A DNA stretch of 64,000 nucleotides from Microdochium bolleyi. Lineage: Eukaryota; Ascomycota; Sordariomycetes; Xylariales; Microdochiaceae. A program made the position numbers and the translations under genes. Location: positions 496,001-560,000 of the forward strand of contig KQ964260.1 of assembly GCA_001566295.1 (NCBI GenBank), given 5' to 3'. Shown piece after piece: positions 20,560 to 30,129 of this stretch (position 1 is the first letter of the stretch; each line of letters begins with the position of its first letter). The notes under the pieces were generated by a model. It did no database searches. It saw only the letters and a list, made by a program, of their open reading frames with translations, and was not told the DNA's origin.

Positions 20560-21850
20560 AAGGCCTGCAAACTTATAATAGAGGAAGTGGTCGATTCAGG
20601 CACGGCATATATATATGCGCCTTGAAAGGGGTTTATTGTCGTTAATGCCTCGAATGGATATTTCCGAATAATCGATACTCCGGTAATTGATATAGCGTCA
20701 ACACTAGCAATCTTTATTCGATTTATAGAAGAATAATAAAGAGTTATCGTAGGGTAAAGTGGTGGCCTAAGATTTCACCTAGAGAGGCAAGGATATATAG
20801 AGTGACCGGGCTATAGCTACGCGGCCGTGATGATGACGAATGAAGTCTTTTTATTCAGTCTTTCGTGCCAGCCAGGATTTTATGGAACTCAGTCGAGTAT
20901 CACATACATCCCAGACGACAGTAGCGTCATTCCATATTCAGGATGAGTTCTAAAGTGGTACTAAAATTATTCTTTACTGCTTTATTCTTTAAATCTTTAC
21001 GAATATCTCCTCAGTGAGCTGGGTTAAAGGGATGGGTAGCTGGCAGACGTTGCGATAATTTGGTTGTGATTCCTAGGCTTTCATTGTCGGCTATACAAGA
21101 TTGTAGAGAAAGTTTGTTCTGATCCTAAGGCTGTTTGTCGATGAAGGATATCATTCGCGGATTTCGGAAAAGAACACCTTTGTCCTTCGCCTGATTCTCC
21201 TTGGCATTTTTGAATGGTGTGCTAACAGCTCCAAGCGCTGACTGCTAACCCATATTTCGTACCTTCACTGGTTGGTGTATTGAGGCCGAATAATACTGAG
21301 GGGTTATGAGAGTAATGTCTTGCCGGGTATCTCCTGGTAGTTCTGATGCTTTGTGATTTCTAATAAGCAACCAACCTCTAAGTGTATATGGTTGTCCGGA
21401 AGAAAGATCGTCTGCTATATTTCCCACTCACGCAGTTGTCGGATAATTCACGGGCGTCTAGCGATGTCCGCACTTTGCGAGCACTTTACGAGCACTTTGC
21501 CTAGAATACTATTTTATTTCGCCACGCTACCTTCACTATAGGTTAGCCTTCCTGAGCGATTATGGCTTGGTGGCGTCCTTCACTTAAGTGGCAGTTCACA
21601 GTAAGCAATTGTTTGGTCATAACATATATACAGCTCGATAATACTCGCGGCTGGCATCAGCAGTTATAAGGCGATATCGCTAAGAAGAGTGTATTATTTG
21701 AAGGAGAATCACTGGCTAACAATTGCTAGTCAATTACTTGTCACGTTGTTAATCTGGAAATGCTTTTATTGGCTCTTTTGTCAAAATCAAACTTCGGACG
21801 CTCTTAATTACAAAACCGGTCTTTGTTGAAGCTTGTTAACCAAAACACTA
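20560..21850. repeat. AT-rich, RIP-like degenerate sequence
   Basis: About 1.3 kb clearly richer in A and T than its surroundings, with no gene-like frame. A hand count over 20641-20760 gives about 16 TpA to 16 ApT, and about 6 CpA plus TpG to 10 ApC plus GpT. This shortage of CpA/TpG and relative excess of TpA fits repeat-induced point mutation. No terminal repeats or transposase remnant could be recognised, so the original element is unknown. The rest of the gap (20358-20559, 21851-21917) shows nothing more. Confidence 0.6.
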
Positions 21851-21917
21851 TTGTGTCAGCAGTCGGCGTTCTCTTTCCGGTATGTAGTCAACCTTTGGTG
21901 TCCGACAATAGTAAACC

Positions 21918-23429
21918 CTAGTTCGGCGCGGAGGACGCCCAGAGCTCTACCTGATCTTCCTGTAGCGCCCTCGACACAAGTCCCTGAGTGCTGTTCATGA
22001 AGTCGCCTATCTCGATCATCCTCCTTACGTACCTCTCGCTCCTCTGGTCCACCGCGAAGAACGGCCACCACAGGCCATCGAGCTCGGCCCATCTGACCTG
22101 CGACCAGCTGCCAGTCCTGTATACTCCCGCGCCGGCCCTGTGGATCAGCATGAGGCCGTCGAGATGGGGGAACATGTCGTCGCGGCGCTCGAGCAGCCGC
22201 TCCGCAGCCCGGCCGAGCACTACGCTGTGCATCCAGGACCAGAGCCGTTCCGTGTCCTGCACCGGGAAGACCACCAGCTTGATCGACCGCGGCAGGAAGT
22301 GCGTCATGTTGATGTCCAGGTAGCTCGCGCCCCAGAGGAAGTACGGCGAGATGGTGAGCGTCTGGAGCGCGGTAAGGGTCGCCAGGGACCCGATCGCGCC
22401 GCTCGTGGGGAACGGGCCGAGCCCCTCCGTTGGGCAGATCAAGAAGTCGAGGTGTCGAAGATTGCGGCCTTTCTGACGGATCAGGTCTCCCAGCGCGTCC
22501 AAATCGATTTCGGAGCCCGGCTGCTGGCCGGCGTGGGTCACGACGTAGGCGTTGTAGGTGAGCCTCTCGAGACGAGGAAGAATAGAGAAAATCTCCGCAA
22601 GCGCTCCAGGCTTGAACTCGATCTTTGCGATCTCGAGGTCCTTGAGGTCAGGGTACACGTTGTGGTCGGACAGTCTGAACGACCAGTCGCCGACCCTCAG
22701 ACTGTGCAAGGGAAAGTCCAGGACCAGCGGCTGGGCCGTTGTCGAGAACTCGACGCCGCAGACGGAGAGATGCATCAGATGCATCAGTGGCGCCGCTCGG
22801 AGCACCACCGGAGCAGGTTGAAAGGATGCAGGGACTTGAATCTGGCTGGCCGATACGATCCTGGCGCGTGTCGTGCTGCAGTGTCGAAGCAGCTGGATCA
22901 GGACGTCCTCGGTGTCGCCGGCATTGACTGTCCAGTCCAGAGGGTAGCAGAGGGTCCTGAGACCTGGCACGTGCGCGATGAGCAGCGAGAGGAGATATGC
23001 ACCGTTGAGCGTGGCGTCTCTCTCCCTGATCCAGTCAACGAACTGGCGCGAGTAGATGCCGCCGAGCGTAGCGTGTAGTGCAGCAAGGTCGGGCTCATCC
23101 GCTGGGTTCGGAATGGGAACCGTCACTCGGGACAGATTCTGTGCGTTGAAGATGAGGTTCCGCACCAGTCTGCCGCACTGCGGGTTGGCGTTCAGCACTT
23201 TCAACAGCCTGGCCACGTTTGTAGGATAGCGATAACCCTGAATGGTGACAGTGTGCCAAAAATCAGGTCTGATGATTCTGTCGAATCGCCTCAGCACCAG
23301 GCGAAGTCCTGCGAGATCCCGACGCTCCTCGGCAGCAGACAACAAGATGCATCGCAAGACACCGTCGGGGAATTCCAGTATGTGTGCGATTGGTGTCGGC
23401 ACAGGGAAGCCCAGCAGCGTGGGATGCAT
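21918..23429 (-). CDS. F-box/leucine-rich-repeat-like protein (copy D, intact)
   Basis: Intact single exon of 503 residues, ATG at 23427-23429. The N-terminal F-box-like segment (residues about 18-60) reads ILEFPDGVLRCILLSAAEE, then GLRLVLRRFDRIIRPDFWHTVTI. A long region with irregular leucine-rich repeats follows (LKDLEIAKIEFKPGALAEIF, LRHLDFLI, LTALQTLTISPYFL). The C-terminal part is specific to the paralogue family (a HLDGLMLIHRAG block and a final basic/acidic tail). No signal peptide or membrane helix is seen. Known F-box proteins link substrates to the SCF ubiquitin ligase. The target here is unknown, and such tandem families in fungi evolve fast. F-box assignment by eye is fairly secure; an HMM would settle it. 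Confidence 0.8.
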   Translation of the reverse strand: MHPTLLGFPVPTPIAHILEFPDGVLRCILLSAAEERRDLAGLRLVLRRFDRIIRPDFWHTVTIQGYRYPTNVARLLKVLNANPQCGRLVRNLIFNAQNLSRVTVPIPNPADEPDLAALHATLGGIYSRQFVDWIRERDATLNGAYLLSLLIAHVPGLRTLCYPLDWTVNAGDTEDVLIQLLRHCSTTRARIVSASQIQVPASFQPAPVVLRAAPLMHLMHLSVCGVEFSTTAQPLVLDFPLHSLRVGDWSFRLSDHNVYPDLKDLEIAKIEFKPGALAEIFSILPRLERLTYNAYVVTHAGQQPGSEIDLDALGDLIRQKGRNLRHLDFLICPTEGLGPFPTSGAIGSLATLTALQTLTISPYFLWGASYLDINMTHFLPRSIKLVVFPVQDTERLWSWMHSVVLGRAAERLLERRDDMFPHLDGLMLIHRAGAGVYRTGSWSQVRWAELDGLWWPFFAVDQRSERYVRRMIEIGDFMNSTQGLVSRALQEDQVELWASSAPN

Positions 23430-24724
23430 CGAGGGAAGGAGGAGACGTGCGAGAATTGTGGCGGAACAGGTATTTTTGTGTCGCGACAGAGTGAAATGCT
23501 TTCAGCACCGAGGATTGGCCGGCTTGAGTCGCTCAATGATCCACGTTACTGATGTTTTTGGGAAAGAGAAGGCTAGCAGGTCACGGTGGCATTGTGATTA
23601 ATTCAGTCAGCAGTTTATAGACTGCTCTCTGGACCAGTTGTCGAGTTTATGCCTGGGACAAGAAGGATCGTGAGAGCCACGAGGCATTCCATCAATGCTG
23701 GCTTTGTTGCTCAATATGGTGGCTGAACAATCATTGCGCCGTGAAAACAACCAGGCCTCTGTTCTGGTCCTATGATAGCCTCACCACCGTCCCAAGTTTT
23801 GATGTCTGCCATCTTTACACTCGAGCGCTCGGAAGATTGTTAATGTTGTACGCGGAAAGAACAGGCAGAGCACACAAGATGTGTGCCAGATTGCATCCAC
23901 TTTGTATCTATAGATCTTCAGAGCATTGTGATGCTGATCACAGGCGGTCCCAGCAAACATTACTGGAAGATCGCTGCTGATTCAAGTCTGGGAATCACTC
24001 TGAAGGGGAGAAAACAATGTTTGCCTCGAAGCAGAAAGAATAAGTACGAACACTGTCATTTGAAAAATACACTGGGACGAGCCAAGGCCCGGCCTGATCG
24101 ACTGACCTCAGCCTGTGGCTTCACGTCGGTCACCACGAAGCAACAAGTCCTCCCCATCGGTACACGCACCAGCACCGACCAAAGACTGAGACCCGATCTT
24201 TGTGTGCAATGTTCAACAAGAGTGACCTTGATCCTTGTGAGTGGCACTGTGCTTACCGACCAAGAAACCAAGAGGGCCATCCAGCTTTGTAGGAGGCATC
24301 TAGACGGTTTCGAGATTGGCAGATTTGGTCAACGCGCCACCAGATGCAGCGTGTTGGACTTGCTGTATTGTTTTCTATCGTCACGCCGAGACCAGTCCCA
24401 CCTACGAGCATCCCACACGTCTCGCTCGAAGGATATTGTGGTGCTTGCATTACGAGTGTCGGGGCGGCGTAGTTCGATTTACTGTAGTTGGGCCTTGGAC
24501 CAAACCGAGCCCGCCATTGCGTAACTAACATTGCTTCGATTACAGTATTGATTGATAGTCTGCACAACTTTGTACTCTATGCTGTCCCGTTACGAGGAAG
24601 TGTTCCGTGAGTACCATGTCCCAAAGTATGGCCGCCGAAAAAGGTGCGACGGAAGTCGAAAACGGCAACCCTGAGCAGGTGACCGAATCAGCCATGAATG
24701 CAGTTACTAGCGGGCATATACCCA
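23430..24724. other. Spacer between F-box copies D and E, about 1.3 kb
   Basis: No gene is seen on either strand. Base composition is intermediate between coding DNA and the AT-rich island. Confidence 0.5.
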
Positions 24725-26308
24725 TCAGGCTGCTGCCGCAGATGCCCGTAACTGCTCCTCGATTCTCTTGAGAGCTGTTCGCCAGATTGTGTGGCGACCG
24801 TCGACGCCCTTGAACGATTTAAAAGCCCTGCGGACGAACAGTGTTCTCTGGTGAACCTCAACGTAGAACTTCCAAAGCTTGTCATGTCTACTGCATATTT
24901 TCCAGTCGCCGTAGCCGTCCGTATCCACTACATCCTGGAATCCCCGACCTTCTATCAGGAGGCAGTCCTGGACGATTCCTACGAGATCAGGAAATTGACT
25001 TTTGTCTTCCAACAGTCTATATGCCGCATAGACATAGACATCATTAGCTTCGTAGTGTCGGTTACAAGCCCTGTGCACGACAGCAAAGACCTGAATATTC
25101 CTTGGAAGATAGGTCGCATAGTATATGTCCGGGCTTCTGTCCCCAACCAAAACTTTTGGGGGCACGATGAGTACTTGCAACGCGCGCACTTCCCTCAATG
25201 GGCCGATCTTGCCTTGAAGGCTAACTTTATGGCTTCTGGAAACCGTTATGATCGAGAAGTCGAGGTGCGTGAGATCGCGACCCAGCTCACGGATAGCGTC
25301 GCCAATGGGGTCCAAGTGAATCGTGGTCGGCTGAGTCGGGGCGGCATCAGCATTATACGTCAGTCTCTTAAGACGGGGGAATGCCGTGAGAATGTTTCGC
25401 ATATGATCTTGTTCGTAATGGATGTCCTTGATCACGATTTGACGCAGGTGATTCCGCATGCTGTGGTCACGCAGCTCTGGTAGGAGCCTGAACAACTCCA
25501 GACTGCGCAGAGAAAACTGTACCATCCACGGCTGGACGGTGCAGCCACCTCTATCAGAGTAATGTCCACCTACGACCAGGTCTGTGAGGTGCAGCAAAGG
25601 GCTCTGCGGAATCTCGGATGCCGGAGCGCGTTCATCTCTCACCTCTTGTTCTGCGCGTACCTGGCTACAAAAGCGGAAGAGGTCTACCAGAAGCTTTCTT
25701 CGGAAAGCTGGGGCAATGGCGAGGAGAAGGATCTCGATATTAGGCATGTGGATGAAGAGCAGCGGCAACACCTCATCTTGCTTCCCACGGAATCGAGCTA
25801 CTGAACCTGCGAACCACTGTGTGAACTTGGGGCAGTATGTTGAAGCAATCCAGGCGGTGGTCGTTGCCAGGTCAAAGCCCGAAGCAGGAGGTATTTTATC
25901 GAAGCCGCCTTGCCGTGACTCGAAGAGGAGGTTCTTGACAAGAGTGCCACACTCTGGATAGCGTTGCAGCACTGCCGTCAGCTTGATCATGTTTCCGGGG
26001 AATTCGCGTTGCCAGACCGTGACAGTCCGCCAGGCGTCAGGCTTGAGGATGCGGTCGAACTGGCGGCTGACGAGTCGCAGCTGAGCGATGCCTGAGCGGT
26101 TGCCTGCTGCACCAAAGAGGATGAACCGCATGACCTCCACGGGGAGGCTGTGGAGGCCGACAGATGGTGTGGCGGGCTTGGTGTCGGAGAGGTGGGAAGC
26201 CGTGCTTTGTCGTGGTGGATACAGCTGTGCCATCCTGAGACGCTGAAGATACGCGAAATGATTAAGCATTGTTGATGTTGTGTAGCAATGAGCAGCCGAG
26301 TGGTTCAT
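24725..26308 (-). CDS. F-box/leucine-rich-repeat-like protein (copy E, intact)
   Basis: Open frame with candidate ATGs at 26308, 26269 and 26233; the first gives 527 residues. All three precede the F-box, LHSLPVEVMRFILFGAAGN followed by QLRLVSRQFDRILKPDAWRTVTV. The family blocks then run in order: RYPECGTLVKNLLFE, HMPNIEILLLAI, AFPRLKRLTYNAD, TIHLDPIGDAIRELGRDL, HLDFSI. The C-terminus ends in a basic helix and an alanine run (LRASAAAA). It lies only about 135 bases downstream of the polyketide synthase stop, on the same strand, so its promoter would sit in the 3' part of that gene. Substrate unknown. It is the copy most like the inferred ancestor of B and C. Confidence 0.8.
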   Translation of the reverse strand: MNHSAAHCYTTSTMLNHFAYLQRLRMAQLYPPRQSTASHLSDTKPATPSVGLHSLPVEVMRFILFGAAGNRSGIAQLRLVSRQFDRILKPDAWRTVTVWQREFPGNMIKLTAVLQRYPECGTLVKNLLFESRQGGFDKIPPASGFDLATTTAWIASTYCPKFTQWFAGSVARFRGKQDEVLPLLFIHMPNIEILLLAIAPAFRRKLLVDLFRFCSQVRAEQEVRDERAPASEIPQSPLLHLTDLVVGGHYSDRGGCTVQPWMVQFSLRSLELFRLLPELRDHSMRNHLRQIVIKDIHYEQDHMRNILTAFPRLKRLTYNADAAPTQPTTIHLDPIGDAIRELGRDLTHLDFSIITVSRSHKVSLQGKIGPLREVRALQVLIVPPKVLVGDRSPDIYYATYLPRNIQVFAVVHRACNRHYEANDVYVYAAYRLLEDKSQFPDLVGIVQDCLLIEGRGFQDVVDTDGYGDWKICSRHDKLWKFYVEVHQRTLFVRRAFKSFKGVDGRHTIWRTALKRIEEQLRASAAAA

Positions 26309-26442
26309 GTGGATGATGATGTCGGTAGATGCAGGCAGAAGGTCGACGACGAAGCCGGCGGCCTTGCAAGGCGGCAGTGTCGTCGTCGAGACGGTCAACA
26401 CGCGGCGGTCGCGTCCCTGCGACAGCGGCTGTTTCTCTGCCC

Positions 26443-27850
26443 TCAACAGCACAGCGACTGAACCTTCCGCCAGAGGCTGCCTCTGAAGATCCTTCTCCTT
26501 CGCGGCCCACTCGAGCCTGCCTCGGCTTTTGATTCTGGCGGCGAGACATCGTCATGGCCCTTTGGCACTCTGCTCGTGCTTCGGTGCCTCTGCAACATAC
26601 ACGTCTCAACCGTGATGCCCGGTCCGAACGCGCAGCCGACGACAAATTGCCGGCCGCCCCGTCCCTCTTTTCGTCCTCCATGACTACGCCCGGCCTCGTC
26701 CTTGCCCTGCCGCAGCCGGTCGAGCACGCTGAAGATGGTGGCCGAGCTCGAGTTGCCGTGGTTCTCGTACACGTCTTGGCTCGCCCACATGTGCTCGCGA
26801 CTTATCCCCAGGCCTTTAGCCGCGTTTTCAAGGATCTTCGCACCGCCAGGATGAATGGCCCAGTCGAAGTCGGCAGCCTCTCTGTAGCCTGGTGGCAGCT
26901 GTCTCGCTGCGTCTCGCACCAGATCGGCGAAGCTCGATGGCAGTGCACCCGCTGTCAACCCGGGCACCTTGGGAGTCAGAATGACCTTCCAGCCCTGCGG
27001 ATCGACATCGAAACCAAGCTCCTGGTCCGTCCCCGGAAGTCGCCTGTGGTTCCAGCCCATGAGGCTGTACACTGGCCTCTCGTGCCTGCCACCCACTCCA
27101 TTGCTCAGCACCACAGCGCTTGCACAGTCCGAGAACAAACAGACCCCGATGCGGCTCTGCTGGAGCCCATGTATGCTATCGAGCTCGCTTCTCACTAGCG
27201 TCGTGTTGAGCTCGAGCGCCACGCACAGTACCCTCGCTGGTTTGCCCCTGAAGGAGTGGCCCAGTGCCAGGTTCGCTGCTGTCCGCAGCACGGCCAGGCC
27301 GCCAGCGCAGCCCACCCCGTGAAGCAGCACTCTCTCTACGTTCGATGGCAGAGCGAGCTCTTCGGCGACAAAATGGTCATATCCAGGGTTCGCGCTGTCG
27401 GTGCATGTCGTCGCGACGATGTGCGTGATATCGGAGGGCCCCAAGCTGGCCTCGGCCAAGGCTTTCCTGCACGCTGATGTGGCCAGGGGCAACCCCTTCG
27501 CCATGTATTGCTGGTGGATCTCGGCGATAGTCGGAGGCGTCGGCTGGTTGAGTAAGGACTCGCTCATCTCGACGACCGAGGATCGTGTCGTGATGCCAGT
27601 CTTTTCATTCACATGGAGGACTCTTGTCATTCTATACACGAGAAGGACGCCCAGTCAGTCAGGTCATTCGGAAAACGTCTAAGTACACGCAAGCAGTGGC
27701 TCCGGCTGGTGTCACGTACGCGGGAGAGTCTCCGTAGTGTCTCCGTGCAAGATCGCTGATCGCAGACGGCGGGAGCGAATAGGCCGGGTATTGAACACCC
27801 AGACCCAGGATGGACAGCTGCAGATCTTCCATTAGTGGCCGCAGCGTCAT
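26443..27850 (-). CDS. Type III polyketide synthase (chalcone/stilbene synthase family)
   Basis: Two exons on the minus strand, 27850-27720 and 27631-26443, with an 88-base intron (GTACGT...TATAG). The join reads GDSPAMTRVLHVNEKTG as in other fungal type III synthases, giving 439 residues. The catalytic triad is visible: Cys152 in GVGCAGG, His304 in HPGGAK, Asn337 in NHGNSSSA, closely matching Cys164, His303, Asn336 of plant chalcone synthase. These homodimeric enzymes condense malonyl-CoA onto an acyl-CoA starter; fungal members make alkylresorcinols, alkylpyrones or resorcylic acids. The conserved GPGITVETCML end is followed by an extra basic tail of about 49 residues ending SLCC. No tailoring enzyme is recognised nearby; the nearest gene downstream is an F-box protein. 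Confidence 0.93.
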
Positions 27851-30129
27851 GTCTCACGGCGTGAAGTGTTGATGCAGAGAGGAAAATGTAAAATGCTGGC
27901 AAGGCATGTCGGGCGTCATCGGAGTACTCGATTCCTAACCTAGAAGAAGCAAACAATAGCCGAGCTTCTGGGCTTCTTTGGAAGCCCCCTTGTCTTGCAC
28001 TCCCCTCCCAAGCACCGCCAGGTACAGACCTAGGCTGCAACCTCCGCTTGGGATATGCAAGCCAGCCCGAGCCAGCCCAGCATCCGCCCGGCTGTGTCCA
28101 CGATTCAGACCTGCATAGATCTCGAAGCCAACCCCAACTGTCGCCCCTGGCACATTTTTTGCGTAGACTGCAGTATGCATGTACCAACATGTATTGTCCT
28201 GGCGTGCAAGGATGCTTTTCTCGGTCCGTGGGCGCCTGGAGCTGGCGATCGAGAAAAGATTGCTTTCGTCATGCCAGGGTCGAGACCACTCCGAGTCATC
28301 GCTTGACTGCTATAGACAATTTCTATGGGAATTCTAGAATATCCTATAATTGGTGCCCGGTATCGGTTCGAGGCTCAGTTTCTTTCACCGACTATCCTCG
28401 TGTGCAGAAGACATGGTAACTGTAGATCCGTCTCTCGAAAGCGATCGGAAAACTCTATCACCCCCTGCCCTCTGAGTGTGCGGCTGAAGTGCTGGAACAG
28501 GGGTCATCATTGCGAATCTCGGCACCTCAGCAGCAATATTTTGCCTGGCCGTCATATCTCTTGCCAAGTTAGCGGGGTTGCGCTCGTAAGCTTGGCTTTC
28601 CTTGCCACCATGCATAGCCGGTCATACAGCGGTAGACATCACCGCCGGTCATCGTGAACCTCGGCCCTAGTTGCTGACCACCCTCGTTATTCTCATTATG
28701 CAGTCTCGTCGCCACTGACACGTCACGATCACATTGTGTTCCCCTTCCGAGAGATCTAATGTTGCACAGTTCCTGGCTGTGCATCCGCAATTGCCGAGAC
28801 GCCAGGAGTTCCAATGGTATCAGGACAGTGATAGATTTCATCCAGCTTTTCTGGCGCAAGTCAAGCCAGAAAAGAAGAGAAACAGCACCGACATGGTGGT
28901 CAGCAAATGCCCCCCTGCCTGCCCGCCAATCGGCATGCGGAGAATCCGATATGCTTATTCGCATCAGGCAGGATGACAACACCCATCATCGATCAGGGGG
29001 TTACGGCAACAGCCGAACCACTCCCGGAATTCGCAAAGGAGCCAATCCAGTCCCCATTAAGTCAAGCCGCGTCAAACCAAGCGAACCTTGACAAGTGGCA
29101 TGGCGCGTAAATGAGTTTATCTTGACGTCCTTGGTAGTGACAAGACATCCTGCGAACCTGCCGTTCCCCTCTGCCCTGGAGGGGGGTGGCGGCACGGGCA
29201 GGCCGTACAGCGTGATAGCTCTTGTTGCCTGCGGGCTCGCACACACCGAGTGAGCCGGTGTTGGTGGCCAAGACTGCCCAATGCGGGAATGTTTCCCCTT
29301 TTCAGCTTGCGTACGGGGAACTCGATATCTTCCCCCGCTGCGCGCTCTAGAGCTTCGTCTGCGCGATCGGCAAATGATAGTTGGTGATACGCCATACACA
29401 CTGCGGCACGGAACAAGGGCGTCGGTGGCACGCAGGGGAGCGGAAGGCAAGTATTTTCACTACATGAGCTCACGTGGCCAGATCGGCAAGGAAGCGGCAG
29501 GAGAAAATTGCACTAAGGATGTACACCGAGAAGCCAGTGCGGTCGACTGGCCAGAAATACTTTTCTCTCTGGCTGTCGCTTCGATGCCGGTGGTGCATGA
29601 GGTAGGGGCGTCATGCTGCTATACAGGAGACGTGTTGAGTGTGGCGAGCTGGGGCGCTGCTCGCTCGGGAGTTCTTTGCATCTACATGCTGGTTGATATT
29701 GACATTCTCGCGTGCCGGTGCATGCCGCAGGAGTAGCGAGCCCACGCATCACTGTGTCCAAGTTTAGTCATGGCTAGCGTCTTGAGCAGCCGGATCGTAG
29801 CTCATGCAAAACATGAGCCTAACCACAGAGACTGTCACTATGAAGCGGATATTCGGGCTTTGGGCACCCAGAAATTCTAGCTTGAGTTGCCCGACGCACG
29901 AGTGCACATGATTTAGCCATATAAGCATGAGATTTAGGTAAATACAGTTCTAAGAGCACCGCCTGCATTATTATTAAGCATTTAATAACCTTGTCAAATT
30001 TCAGGTAGAGCAGCTTCGCTGTAAGCGTTTTTGTATCAGAACCTACTTGGCCCGATCGGCGCTTTGGCTAGACCAGACAAACAAAGAGCGAAGTAAGGCA
30101 CATGTTTTCTCAGCACACAGTCATCAGCA
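27851..30129. other. Intergenic, about 2.3 kb; nothing recognised
   Basis: Only short frames without domains on either strand. AT-rich at 29880-30010, just downstream of the 3' end of the cysteine-rich gene. Confidence 0.5.

Noticed and set aside
22140..23078. Plus-strand frame of about 310 codons opposite F-box copy D
   Set aside because: Charged, domain-less shadow of an intact conserved gene.
28340..28385. GGTTCGAGGCT near 28366 as a tRNA B box
   Set aside because: The upstream 60 bases lack an A box and do not form a cloverleaf.
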